64,000 nucleotides of DNA, from assembly GCA_963693285.1 (NCBI GenBank), contig OY848918.1, positions 9,991,162-10,055,161 of the forward strand. Reading direction: 5' to 3'. The stretch's first letter is position 1. Each line of letters begins with the position of its first letter. Below the pieces are notes generated by a model. The model saw only the letters and a list, made by a program, of their open reading frames with translations. It did not search any database and had not been told where the DNA came from. Both the position numbers and the translations under genes were made by a program. Shown piece after piece: positions 22,521 to 35,529 of this stretch. This stretch comes from Xestospongia muta. Its lineage: Eukaryota > Porifera > Demospongiae > Haplosclerida > Petrosiidae.

Positions 22521-23165
22521 TTATTTAAGGTCAACAGTATAAGTTATAGCATTCTTCCACTTGTCTTCATCTTTAACTTTGAGCCAAATATCCCTCAAAT
22601 CTTCACAATCTTCAGTTGAGTCTTTACCCTTGCTTCCAGCATGTCTTTTGAAGTGTTCACCTCTTCCAAATACACCATCATACAGCTCTGATAGCTTAGG
22701 GTTTTTAGTAGATCTAAGGTATTTCTTTCCTGTAAAACAAGTGCACAACCATTTAACACTACTCACATTAAAATCGATACCATATCGTTTAAGCTCATGA
22801 TAGAGAATAGATCTATCTGATATGGCCCAGTGAGTAATCAGAACGACATTGTAGTTTTCTTGTAGTTGCTGGATGTAGTCGATTAGTTTATCCAGAGCCT
22901 CTTTAGTGTGCATGGATTCGACAGGTGTTACATGTTTATAAATTTGGCCCCTAAGACAAGAGATACCACTGTAGGCATTTGCATGAATAGGGCGGTCGGA
23001 ATCCAGACAATATGTTGAGATAAGTTTACCATCCATTTCCATGAGAGTGTATTGAGAGAGGATTAGAATGCTGAAGTCAAAGCCACAACTAGAAGAGTTA
23101 GCGCTGTTATATTCCGTATCAAAGAAGAGGTACTTGGTTGGTTTTGTTTGAGCAGGAGCTTCCAT
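22521..23165 (-). CDS. DEDD-type 3'-5' exonuclease (DnaQ-like)
   Basis: 214 codons if started at ATG 23165 (MEAPAQTKPTKYLFFDTEYN); upstream in-frame codons to 23297 look non-coding. ExoI motif: FFDTEYN with D16 and E18. ExoII: THWAISDRSILYHEL with D117. ExoIII: RHAGSKGKDSTEDCEDLRD with H175 and probably D186, a little longer than the usual HxAxxD. The length fits a stand-alone exonuclease domain. Substrate (DNA or RNA) cannot be told. No intron is seen. It lies 330 bp from a divergent + strand ORF within the cassette, so a mobile-element or viral origin is possible but unproven. Confidence 0.65.
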   Translation of the reverse strand: MEAPAQTKPTKYLFFDTEYNSANSSSCGFDFSILILSQYTLMEMDGKLISTYCLDSDRPIHANAYSGISCLRGQIYKHVTPVESMHTKEALDKLIDYIQQLQENYNVVLITHWAISDRSILYHELKRYGIDFNVSSVKWLCTCFTGKKYLRSTKNPKLSELYDGVFGRGEHFKRHAGSKGKDSTEDCEDLRDIWLKVKDEDKWKNAITYTVDLK

Positions 23166-23496
23166 AATGTAATGACAGTATTGTCTACAAAATGTACTAC
23201 TCCTCCAAAAATATGAAAGTGAAAACCAATGGCAAGATCCCAAAAGAAAATATGGAATGGGAATGGCAATATATTGGTTGACTTGATATAAATACAATTT
23301 TTAGCTTCCATATACAGGATGGAAATTTACTGTAACTTACAGTAAATTATCTTGACTTGTTTACATTTTGACAATTCTATAAATACCTCTGTTTTTTGAA
23401 TTATTCACCACTTTTGGAAGACAGCAACTCTTAAAGTGAGATTTTACCATTATATTATCCTCTTTTTAATTGAAGTTTATTTATATTTAGTTCAAC

Positions 23497-24651
23497 ATGC
23501 AATATACCGATGAAGTTAAGACTAAGATTGCTGGTAGTAAACAGTTTTCAAATCAAGTCCCAAGAGCGCAGAAGATTGCAAGAGGAGCTAGACCTACTCG
23601 ATTGACAAATATTAAAGAGGAGGATGAGGACATTAGGAGGCAAATAAGAAATGAACTAGAGGGATATATTAATCGACCTAATGCTGAGACTGTTGCTTAT
23701 TTGGAGGATTTTTGGGATATTCTCACAAGAGAGTATCACAAGACTATTTTGATCCATCATATCATCCAAGAATCAACCTCAGTCAGATATCAACCAGGAC
23801 TAGACCTCGGTTTACATTTTTAGATTTCATGTGGTCTTGGGCAGAGTATGGAGGCAATCTACCTGTTGGAGTACTGCTCTCTTTGAATTTTAATCATGTC
23901 TTGGTCAATGATGAGGGCACGGCTAACTTTAGTGAAAGGTCAATGTTTATGATTGACACATTTTGGAACATTTTAGAACACATGAGGGGCTATGATGCAT
24001 GGAAGAATCGAGTAATCCAAGTTACTAGAACATCCGAGGTAACTATTCCAGTCTTCTTTCCAGAACTTACTCAAATTTGGCGAGTTTGACCGCACAGTTA
24101 TGGGAGGCTTCAATTTTAGTTTTCCAGAGTTTGAAAATGAGCATGTTTGGATTCCTGGCACATCTTCATCTTGTCTCCACCAGTTGTGGGAATGGATAGT
24201 CAAGAATCATTCTGCAGATATGCTACCTTTCCAAGATCACCAGAGAAGAGCTATTCTTTCTTCCAATGTTAATTACACTCTTTGCAATCAAGATGGAGGG
24301 TGTCATCAAGTTCATTTAACCAACCAACCTACAGACACCTGTCCTCTTAGACATGAGAAAGGTACAAAGATACCTGAACACAAAGATGTTAAAGTTCAAA
24401 AGAATTGTGGAGTTAAAATGACCGAGTTAGCTGATTTACTTAAACATCTCGATTTTTACAATCCTACTACAAGAAAGTGCACCTACTTATCATCAAAGAA
24501 GAACAAGCAAGGAGAGCAGTCGATTTATGTTTTGCCTAAGACCAAAAGAAAGTTTGCTGTTATTCCTCGCCCATTTGTTTTATTTCTTTTCAATGGCAAA
24601 CTTAAACCTGGTGGTAAGATTGAATGGAATGTTGTGGGTAACTCTTCTTAG
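23497..24651 (+). pseudogene. Unidentified cassette protein, frame broken twice
   Basis: Starts ATG at 23497 (MQYTDEVKTKIAG) with a TATA-like AT-rich leader. The coding frame shifts between about 23760 and 23820 and shifts back near 24060, after which about 184 codons run to a TAG at 24649-24651. Visible content: a basic/acidic N-terminus, a Trp-rich middle (FMWSWAEYGGNLPVG) and a Cys/Pro-containing C-terminal part (NQDGGCHQVHL...TCPLRHEKG) ending in a basic, beta-rich tail. I do not recognise the family. Two compensating shifts imply either a decaying gene or short unrecognised introns. Confidence 0.5.
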
Positions 24652-24705
24652 TTAGTAGACGATTTTACCTCAATTTATCACATCGGTCTCTTTAAAGATA
24701 GAGAT

Positions 24706-25023
24706 ATGCTTTTCAAGTTTGACAAAATTGTTAAAGATGCTCTCATATCTATCAAATTCAAACTACCCGATAACATTGTTATTCTTAATTGTTCCTATTT
24801 GGGTAGTCATCAAGTCGATTATAGAGGTCAAGTTATGGAAGATCAAGTCAAGTTTGCTGAAAAACAAAGAAATCCTTGGAAACCTTTCACTAGTTTTGAT
24901 AAGTACAACTACAGGAGAAAGCTGAAAACTAATGCATTGTGGGCTTTTGATCTTGAGAAGGTCTACTACAATATCAACTATGGCTGTCCTTTCTCAAAGT
25001 CTCAATACACAAAGACTATACAA
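24706..25023 (+). pseudogene. Unidentified cassette ORF, right end
   Basis: About 105 codons from ATG 24706 (MLFKFDKIVKDALIS), lysine- and aromatic-rich, ending as it runs into CFAP91 intron sequence at about 24955. It is therefore a 3'-truncated reading frame. The preceding 50 bases are also open in this frame, so it may continue the previous ORF after the TAG. The same piece recurs at 42641-42943 and 46381-46683, with amino-acid changes including G to D and N to S. Confidence 0.5.
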
Positions 25024-25919
25024 TAATAATGGTATATCAATAACTAGAACAATTCTAATATAAACTATGACTGATAAACAAATCCTCTTGATCTACTAGT
25101 ATCCATTAATTAATACTACTTTATACTACATACTGTAACCAGTCTGGTCAATCTGGTTTAGAGAAATCACAAAAGAGGGATGATGTACTAATTGTTGTAT
25201 CTTATATAATGTACAACCATAATTGCCCAACCACTATATACAAAATGTACATAGACACACTTGGAGTGCCTGGAATTAGGATATATAGATTAAATTGGAG
25301 TAAGCAAACAAACATGTACTTAAAAGTATGTGAGAGAATATCAGTGGCTAGACTTTAATTATAAGTTGGTATAGACATACACAAAATTGAAGTGTCTTTC
25401 CCAATGCTGAAACCATTTCTTAACTGATAAACTATACTGCAATATCAATAATAACTCTCCTTTATCAACCTTTGATCAATACCACAAGGAGTATTCTAAT
25501 ATCAACTATACCTGTCATTTCTAAAGCTTTGAAAAGACAACAATTTCTCTAATATCAATCAAGGTTCACCTCTTAGCCATTGAAAAGATAAGCAATACCT
25601 CAAGGAGTACTCTAATAACAACTGTGGCTGCTGGTTGGATGATAAATACCACCCCCATAAAGGTTGTATAATGTTACAATGATATATCAGTGTATTGCAC
25701 TATGTACACATATACTATTTATGATATTAATATTACGTTCAGTCTCTTATCATTCAATGCTTGATAGTGAGTCTCTCTCTGCTGAGGTAATTTCTCAAGT
25801 AATTCCATTCTCTCTAATTGTATAGCAGAGATCTCCTTCTCACGATAACTCCACTCTAGATATTCCTGTTCCTCCATCATATGTCTAAAATAATAAATAG
25901 ATGTTAGATCCATACACAG

Positions 25920-26135
25920 AATGAATGGTTGAGTGGATGGATGAATGGACAATTGAGATCAATAAATAGACAGATGAATGAATACATGGATGAATAGATG
26001 GATAAATGGATAGATGGATAAATAGAATGGATGAATAGATGGATAAATGGATGGATGGATAAATATAATGGATAAATAGGTGGATAAATGGATGGATGTA
26101 TAAATAGAATGGATGAATACATGGATAAATGGATG
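25920..26135. repeat. GGAT-type microsatellite, unit 3
   Basis: Longer version of the GGAT/GAAT/AAAT array in the exon C-B intron. Overlapping ORFs rich in Ile, His, Pro and Ser are artefacts of it. Confidence 0.8.
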
Positions 26136-26159
26136 GATGGCCAGTGCATATTGTATCTA

Positions 26160-26294
<135 letters not shown>

Positions 26295-26478
26295 TTAGAA
26301 CTAGTTACAAACTCACTATCCAGTACTCACCATAACACAGTGTTGCTAATGTAAGTAGTTCAGGCTGTGAACCAGGTCGAACTACATATTTTGGCGAGTA
26401 AGGATCTGTCTGTGTCTCACTGTGTCTATAATCTGTTTGTACATGGACAGTTCTAGTCAATGGAGCAGCTAGAGACAG

Positions 26479-26771
26479 TTGTGCCATTTGTGTCAAATTG
26501 ATTTACTTTTAATGTTCATTATTTGTTAAAATAATAAATTGTGATTTACTAAATAAAGCATGATTTATTAAATAAATCAAGAGTTATTTAATAAATAATG
26601 ACTTATTTAATATATCATGATAATTTTCCAATTTTGACACAATCAGCAACCCATAACCGTTTGTGCCAAAATTGGAAAATTATCATGATTTATTAAATAA
26701 TGTCCTAAATAATGCATGGTTCATCATATATCATGATAGTTTTCTAGTTTTGACACAAACAGTGCCCCATA
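26479..26771. mobile_element. AT-rich MITE-like insertion in CFAP91 exon A
   Basis: An insertion interrupting exon A. It holds two 39-nt arms, 26603-26641 and 26662-26700, which are inverted copies differing at about two positions, separated by 20 nt. Further partial arms (TTTTGACACAA) lie near 26750. The exon sequence TGGAGCAGCTAGAGA occurs on both sides (26461-26475 and 26772-26786), which may be a long target-site duplication or a local exon duplication. No ORF. Confidence 0.6.
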
Positions 26772-26859
26772 TGGAGCAGCTAGAGATAATTCAGTAGATT
26801 GTTTATCCATCAGAAGTTCTAGACTATATGGAGGAGGGTGAAATAAGAAGGAGATTGAT

Positions 26860-27300
26860 AATGGACTCACATTTGTGGTACCAGGACAATTGATGGTGGC
26901 ATTTGAAGAAGATAAGTGTAGGAACCTAAACATGCCCAAAGATCTACCAAAAAGATGTGGAGGACCACAAGACTTCTCCAAGGATTCTCTAATAAAAGAA
27001 ACAGGATTGTTTCGAACTTGCCTGACTGGAGAAGGGATGAGAGAACAAGGTATCAGAATACACCATGTGTTTGTTTCTCCAGCATTACGATGTATACAGC
27101 CATCTTGGAAGGAATGGGTGACTTCAATACTAAAATTAAAATAGAACATGGCTTGTTTGAATAGTTAGCTTGGTACCGAGGGGAGGTACCTATGTTTATG
27201 CTTGCCGAAGACATGGTAAAGTTTGGTCTCCAAGTTGATCCAAATTATATATCAATGATTTCCATGAAGGATCTGAAATACACTTAGAGTTTTATAAACA
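26860..27300 (+). pseudogene. UBASH3-like phosphatase fragment, unit 3/4 boundary
   Basis: Covers the same part of the histidine-phosphatase domain as the 19.2-kb copy, with TAG replacing the Trp in LFEWLAW, a deletion between RCIQ and the following Gly-rich segment, and a short extension past VDPN (YISMISMKDLK) before joining directly to CFAP91 exon N without the usual 3' trailer. Confidence 0.7.
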
Positions 27301-27306
27301 ACATTT

Positions 27307-28952
<1,646 letters not shown>

Positions 28953-29243
28953 CTATAGTGAAGTGGAGGTAGTATAAAATATGATCATTGTGATAGAGAC
29001 TGTTGTGATAGTGTGATTGTTGTCAGAGTGTCTCTACCTTTTATATGTTCACTCCTAACTCGTCTAATTTGTTGTTCTTTCTCTTTGTTTCTAAGACTCC
29101 TAAAACATTGTACATAATTATCATTATGTTAATCAGTTTATTGGTATCAAATTGTTATTAACATCAAAATTTTTTTCACAAAATCAAAGGTGTATCAAAA
29201 TTAATGCATGCAATGTTATTGATCACAACACAAGACTTTTCCT

Positions 29244-30485
29244 TTATTTCACATAGATCTCATAATGGGCTACAGCACAATCTTCATCAGATGTACCTTC
29301 ATCAAGACAGATTCTCATCTCTATGTTGTCAGTAGTGGAGCAATTGAGTTTCTTATTAAACCAAGGTATATCAGTACGTTGACAACAGGTAGTTTCTGAA
29401 CTACCACATTGATGACCATCCCACACAGGATCATTGGTATAGAATTTACCCTCAACAGGATAATTTAGACATCCAGACTCACAATAATAGTCACTACCAA
29501 CAAATGATGGTGGAGTTTTAGGATCATTACTACCACATGGACAACGACTATGAAGGTTATCAGTTGAACCAACCATAAAAGTCCAAATATGGCTACGAGG
29601 ATTGCCATGAGTTAAACTAATACCATCACTGTAACGAAAGTTAATATCACCGTTACTGTAACGTGCTCCATCTGTGTGACCAACTTGATATCCAATAACT
29701 TTACCACAAACTTGAGAGTACTCAATGTTCCTTGATGGAAATGTTATTCCTACACAGCTACTTCCACTATTAACTGGTCGACCACATGCTCGAACACCAT
29801 CTTCATTATACAATCTAAATTCATCAGGACATTTCTCACAGCTATCTGCCATGTTAAGATAAGCTATCCTCATCCAACCTCCTGTGGAATTACACAACTC
29901 CTCCATATAACAGTACACTTGATGAGCAATGCTGTGATTATCAGCTACAATGTAATAGCCTGAAAGACAATATGGACATCTCCTTTTTATCTCCTCACAC
30001 GAACGAGGAAGTAACAATGATGGAGGAAGACATTTCTCTGTAGTAGTGTTCTCATAAATATCTTTGAGAGTATTAATATCTTCTTTAATGTCATCAACAT
30101 TACCTTCTAACCTAACCATACTCCTATTGAGATTACTAATGACCTCAAGTATCTTTATAATGCCTTCATTGTACAACCTTGTCTCTAACCTGGACATATT
30201 AGCAACAAAAGCCTCAGTGAGTTCTTTGATCATTTTATTACATTTAGTTGGTGAGTTAGATAGTAGTTGTTGTGATACAACAAGTTGTATGGGACTAGTT
30301 GGATTACTACCATCTTCACAAGGTGGACAGCTACTGCGAGAAGATTGAGTAATTAGGTGATTAATAGCAGCAGTCAGGTTAGCTATGGCATCATCTATAC
30401 TACTATCACCATCAGAATGACTTAATGGATTAGACATACCAGTAATAGTTAGTATGACTACCAGTAAAGATAGAAGGGAAGTCAT
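29244..30485 (-). CDS. Secreted coiled-coil/fibrinogen-like protein, copy 3 (413 aa)
   Basis: Intact single-exon member. Signal peptide, linker, coiled coil and Cys-rich module as in the 1974-3218 gene. Distinguishing parts: AINHLITQSS in the linker, loop 1 HTDGARYSNGDINFRYSDG, loop 2 GSTDNLHSRCPCGSNDPK, loop 3 ESGCLNYPVEGKFYTNDPV with Cys in place of Ser. The N-terminal 160 residues are almost identical to the other copies. AATAAA overlaps the stop. It lies about 290 bp upstream of CFAP91 exon D. Confidence 0.85.
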   Translation of the reverse strand: MTSLLSLLVVILTITGMSNPLSHSDGDSSIDDAIANLTAAINHLITQSSRSSCPPCEDGSNPTSPIQLVVSQQLLSNSPTKCNKMIKELTEAFVANMSRLETRLYNEGIIKILEVISNLNRSMVRLEGNVDDIKEDINTLKDIYENTTTEKCLPPSLLLPRSCEEIKRRCPYCLSGYYIVADNHSIAHQVYCYMEELCNSTGGWMRIAYLNMADSCEKCPDEFRLYNEDGVRACGRPVNSGSSCVGITFPSRNIEYSQVCGKVIGYQVGHTDGARYSNGDINFRYSDGISLTHGNPRSHIWTFMVGSTDNLHSRCPCGSNDPKTPPSFVGSDYYCESGCLNYPVEGKFYTNDPVWDGHQCGSSETTCCQRTDIPWFNKKLNCSTTDNIEMRICLDEGTSDEDCAVAHYEIYVK

Positions 30486-30537
30486 TTTAACTCTTGTACT
30501 GTTCCACTCTTATTGTGTGGTAGACTGGTATCATCTA

Positions 30538-30563
30538 CTTTATATACTCACTGAGATAGTGAG
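30538..30563 (-). promoter_or_regulatory. TATA box and inverted repeat, copy 3
   Basis: TATATAAA at 30538-30545 and CTCACTGAGATAGTGAG at 30547-30563. The upstream element reads TTTCCAGAGAAAG (4-base spacer) near 30608. A second, orphan copy of the 5' end of the gene plus this promoter lies at about 31045-31195. Confidence 0.55.
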
Positions 30564-30579
30564 ATAACTAAGTCATCTA

Positions 30580-32550
30580 AAATTGAAAAATGACTAGAGG
30601 GATTGACTTTCCAGAGAAAGTAATCTCCTTCATAATATAAAGGATACCACAAGGACTACCTACTTTAACCATGACTGTCTTTTCTCAGCATCAAAAAGAT
30701 ATTGTTCACCTCAAAGACCACACTAATAAAAGCTGTGGTAAAATAAATCAGTCTTCTTGATGACAGGTGTAGATCACAACAGTCCTCAGTGGTAATAAAC
30801 AACACCTGTACTAACAGTTAGAGGAATATCACAGTAAAGAGTCTCCGCCCATTACCACTCAAGCTATAAACACTACTTTATATTAACACTAGAATTTCTT
30901 CACTAGTTTAAATCCACAATCATTTAATGAAAAGTCTATATATCCTATAATTAAGCTATCAGTACAGTCATAGTAATAGTTGTCTAGAGATAGACTACCA
31001 GTAAAAATAGAAGGGAAGTCATTATAACTAATGTGCTGTTAGACTGTCTATGGATTAGACATACCAGTAATAGTTAGTATGACTACCAGTAAAGATAGAA
31101 GGGAAGTCATTTTAACTCTTGTACTGTTCCACTCTTATTGTGTGGTAGACTGGTATCATCTACCTTATATACTCACTGAGATAGTGAAATAAGTAAGTCA
31201 TCTAAAATTGAATAATGACTAGAGGGATTGACTTTCCTGAGAAAGTAACCTCCTTTAAAATATAAAGAATACCACAAGGACTACCTAATGTCAACCACGA
31301 CTGTCCTTCCTCAGCATTAAAGAGATAATGTCCACCTCAAGAACTACCCTAATAAAAGTTGTGGTAAAATAAGTCAGTCCTCTTGTTGACAACTGTAGAT
31401 CACAACAGTCCTTAGTGGTAATAAACAACACCTGTACTAACAGTTAGATGAATATCACAGTAAAGGGTCTCCTCCCATTACCACTCAAGTTATAAAAACT
31501 ACTTTATGATATATTAACACTGGATTTTTCTTCACTAGTTTAAATCCACAATCATTTAATGAAAAGTCTATATAACCTATAATTAAGCTATCAGTACAGT
31601 CATAGTAATAATTATATTGAGATAGTTATACAAATTTGCCATATAATTTGATATATACTATTTGAAAAAATCTGATCTTTCTTAATATCAATATAGATGC
31701 CCCCGCTAAAATAATGAGATAACCAAGGCATTAAAAAATGAATAACACCTGGAGGGATTGACTTTTCAGAGAAAGTAACCTCCCTCAGATGATAAAGGAT
31801 ACCACAAGAACTACCTAATGTCAACTATGACTGTCTTTCCTCACATCAAAAGATAATGTTCGCCTCAAAGACTACCCAAATAAAAGTTGTGGTAAAATAA
31901 GTCAGTCCTCTTGATGACAGCTGTAGATCACAACAGTCCTCAGTGGTAATAAACAACACCTGTACTAACAGTTAGAGGAATATCACAGTAAAGAGTCTCC
32001 TCCCATTACCACTCAAGTTATAAGCACTATTTTATGATATATTATGTAACACTGGACTCTTCTTCACTAGTTTAAGTTCACTATCATTTAATGAAAAGTC
32101 TACATAACCTATAATTAAACTATCAGTCATAGAAATGATTGTCTAGAGATAGTTGTATGTGTTTTCTTATAATTTGATATGCACTGTTTGAAAAAATATG
32201 ATATTTCATAATATGAACTGTAAATACATGCCTAATACTCTACTAAAAAATGAGATAACCAAGGCATCAAAAATGAATAACACCTGCAGGGGGTTGACAT
32301 TTTATTAGAGGAAGTTACCTCCTTTTAAATAATAAGGGTATTACAAAGATTAACTAATATCAACTATGACTCTCCTTCCTTAGCACCAAAAAATTACTTC
32401 TATTTCAAAGACTATTTTAATATAAACTGTATATTTACAACAATTATCAGGGGTTAGCTGCTGTTTGGTCAACTACAAGATGTACCATCAAGTTATTATC
32501 TAAAAGCTAATTCTAATACAGTAATGAAAATTGGTATTTTGGGATCTGAC
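30580..32550. repeat. Upstream ~520-bp tandem repeats, copy 3
   Basis: Four diverged units starting near 30590, 31205, 31735 and 32270. The second is preceded by a duplicated stub (about 31020-31110) containing the first codons of the secreted gene in reverse orientation to the + strand plus its TATA block, without the rest of the gene. Confidence 0.7.
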
Positions 32551-32619
32551 ATTTTGAGATATAATATATGCAATATTACATAGAATTTACTACTTACACT
32601 ATACACAGTATATATGGTA

Positions 32620-33030
32620 TAAACACATACTGTGTATAATATGATTATATACTGTGTATACTATGTTATACATAGTATACACAGTATACTATATACACAG
32701 TATACATGTTATCACAGTATACACACTATACACTATATACACAGTATGCATGTTATACATAGCATACAGACTATACACTATATACACAGTATGCATGTTA
32801 TAGATAGCATACAGACTATACACTATATACACAGTATGCATGTTATACATAGCATACAGACTATACACTATATACACAGTAAACATGTTATACATAGTAT
32901 ACACACTATACACTACATACACAGTATACATGTTATACATAGTATACACACTATACACTACATACACAGTATACATGTTATACATAGCATACACACTATA
33001 CACTATATACATAGTATACACAGTACATTA
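32620..33030. repeat. 45-bp TATACACAG minisatellite
   Basis: At least six tandem units of 45 bp (CATACAGACTATACACTATA ... GTTATACATAG). Because 45 is a multiple of three, frames on both strands stay open and give 15-residue repeats such as HSMHVIHSIQTIHYI; these are not genes. Related unordered TATACACAG sequence lies at 6180-6440 and 39700-41130. Confidence 0.8.
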
Positions 33031-33964
33031 TATTAAAATATCTGGCCATTCATATCTTTCTAAAATAAACAAAGATCACAATCAATTTCCCCAATGAAGA
33101 AGCCTTTATTCTGACTTATAAGAACTACACCAAAATCAACAATAGTGGAAAGATAAGCAATACCACAAGGAGTATTTTAATATCAAGCATAACTGTCCTT
33201 TCTCACCATATGAATAGGAAATGATTATACTAATATCAACCAAGAACTCAATGAATACTCAGATATCAACCATAATTGTCCTTTCTCAACCCAATATCAA
33301 TCATACACTGAGTCAGGTCACAGCATTCTTCTCTGTCTCTCAGCCAACATGACAAATGCATGAATACGTCTCTCCTCCTATACATAGCCACAGCAGTACA
33401 TATAATTGTGTGTGCTTGTGTAACGAACAGACCTGTAATCTGATAAGTCTTTATTGAGGAAGTCCAACTGTTGACCAATCAACTCAGCAGCTCCTTGTTC
33501 AGCTCCATCATTAATAACAGATTCCTATTATTAGTGTTATTAATTGTTAACTAAATAGTATTTGTTCAGCTTTTTCTTTAGCTCTCTGTTACTCAATATA
33601 GCTTCCGTCTCTTTTTTCTTCTGTTTTTGTTCAGGAGATTGTAAGGCGAGTGTAGTACAGAGCTCTTTAATAAGATCTGATCTCATCTCTTTACCTTCAT
33701 ACATCTTGAGAAATGAGATGTGTGGAGTCAATGGTACAATATGAAGAGGTACTACTAACCTTGTTTTGTACAGCACAACCTCTAATAAGTCTTTGTAGTA
33801 AGATAATGGCAAACTCTCGTTCCTCTTCCTCCTATGGAGTGTAATAGATGTATGACTGTACTGTATCAGTACTCAATGTATTGATGATACACATAAGTGC
33901 ATATATTATTAGTATTATAATACATAAATTATGATAGGTACATTTAATTAGAAACTAGTAAAGA

Positions 33965-34062
33965 AAAAAGCTGATTAATCTTTGCCTGGAATTGAACCAC
34001 AGGTCTTCCACTAGTTCAACAGTTGCTTTAACTATTGAACTACTTGTAGCTTCTCTGTATCC
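33965..34062 (-). mobile_element. tRNA-derived SINE-like element, copy 1
   Basis: On the - strand an A-box-like TAGTTCAATAG (34032-34042) is followed 33 bases later by a B-box-like GGTTCAATTCC (33988-33998), then by a TTTTTT run (about 33964-33969), a plausible Pol III terminator. The cloverleaf is incomplete: acceptor arms do not pair. Located in the intron between CFAP91 exons F and G. Confidence 0.6.
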
Positions 34063-34599
34063 ACTCATAACAATTTATAATATAGTATCAATCATATATT
34101 GTGGATTATCTGTGTATTGTTGTACAAACATACTTCACTGGGTGCTTCAATAGTTGGAGTTGGAGGACATGGAATTGGTTTTACAACTTTCTCTAAAAGT
34201 CTCAATGGTTTCTGACCCTCATCAGGTAAAAGATAAAAGAAATGACCTCATCAGAGTCTGAGTCATTACAATAAAAGTTCATTTCTCTCTTACTATATAT
34301 CATTTAGTTATCTCTCTTACTTTGTAGTTTCTTTGTTTGTAAATCATTGTAGACTTTGTCCAATATCTTGCCAAGTTTAGCTTGTTTTCTAGCTTTGACA
34401 CCAATTGGTTAAGTTGATGACCTAGGAGGTTTAATTCTAGAAAGACAAAAAGGTACATTAACAGCTAACACACTGATGCTGTATTAATAAATAGTCTCTC
34501 AGACTACACAACACAAGGAGTAACAAAACTCAGCCTAGTATCTGGTTAATACAAGAGACAAAACTTTTGTAATCAAAGCTAATAACTAACATATAATAT

Positions 34600-35032
34600 A
34601 TATATATACATACAATGTACCATTGAGTGTTGTGTTATATTGGCTCTTTATTGCATATTGCTCAATATAATACTATCATATATATAATGTGTGTACAACG
34701 TACCATTGAGTGCTGTGTTATATTGGCTCTTTATTGTATATTGCTCAATATAATACTATCATATATATAATGTGTGTACAACGTACCATTGAGTGCTGTG
34801 TTATATTGGCTCTTTATTGTATATTGCTCAATATAATACTATCATATATATAGTGTGTGTACAATGTACCATTGAGTGTTGTGTTATATTGGCTCTTTAT
34901 TGCATATTGCTCAATATAATACTATCATATATATAATGTGTGTACAACATACCATTGAGTGTTGTGTTATATTGGCTCTTTATTACATATTGCTCAATAT
35001 AATATCATATATATAGTGTGTGTACAATGTAC
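34600..35032. repeat. 83-bp tandem repeat containing exon D end
   Basis: Five units; the landmark TACTATC begins at 34671, 34754 and 34837, exactly 83 bp apart, and continues to exon D. Each unit contains the last ~40 bases of CFAP91 exon D (reverse complement of CCATTGAGTGCTGTGTTATA...) and its GTACATTG donor, followed by intron microsatellite. Confidence 0.8.
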
Positions 35033-35529
35033 CATTGAGTGCTGTGTTATATTGGCTTTTTATAGCATATTGCTCTGAGCTTGCATCCAAGTAGATACCA
35101 ATACATGTCATAGGAACATAGACTTGAGAATCTGAGTTAGTATACTCATTGATAATGTTTCTTCTCTCTTGTCTTCCTTCAACATGGCGTCTCTGTTCTA
35201 TTAGTTTATGTATGGCTGTAGTGAAGTGGAGCTAGTGTAAAACATGATCATTTTGATAGAGACTGTTGTGATAGTGTGATTGTTGTCAGAGTGTCTCTAC
35301 CTTCTATATGTTCACTCCTAACTCGTTTAATTTGTCGCTCTTTCTCTTTGTTTCTAAGACTTCTAAAATGTTGTACATAATTATGAGTATAATTATGAGT
35401 AATAATTAGTATGTTAATCAGTTTATTGGTATCAAAATTGTTATTAACATCAAAATTATTTTTACAAAATCAAAGATGTATCAAAATTAATGTATGCAAT
35501 GTTATTGATCACAACATGAGATTTTTCCT

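Larger units (their letters stand above)
33322..35215 (-). pseudogene. CFAP91: CFAP91 exons J to D of unit 4b
   Basis: Exons J (truncated at 33322), I (about 33432-33524, frameshifted by missing bases near 33450), H (same 1-nt deletion as 28.4 kb), G (33758-33831), the SINE, F (about 34139-34228; KPLRLLEKVVKPIP, acceptor lost), E (about 34325-34440; TTAAGTTG in place of a conserved codon) and D (35033-35215). The J-to-G part is a near-identical copy of 28110-28780, offset by 5213 bp. Exons K to N are absent. Confidence 0.8.

Noticed and set aside
22561..22800. + strand ORF opposite the exonuclease
   Set aside because: Shadow of the exonuclease frame, Ser/Leu-rich.
23165..23297. Exonuclease start at 23297 (258 codons)
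   Set aside because: The extra N-terminal 44 codons are Tyr/Phe/Cys-rich and unlike the family; the ATG at 23165 places the ExoI motif at the usual distance.
32632..33036. 134-codon + strand and 110-codon - strand ORFs with 15-residue repeats
   Set aside because: Direct product of a 45-bp TATACACAG minisatellite whose period is a multiple of three.
33985..34055. Functional tRNA gene
   Set aside because: A- and B-box-like motifs are present but the acceptor arms do not pair and the anticodon loop is irregular; better explained as a tRNA-derived SINE.
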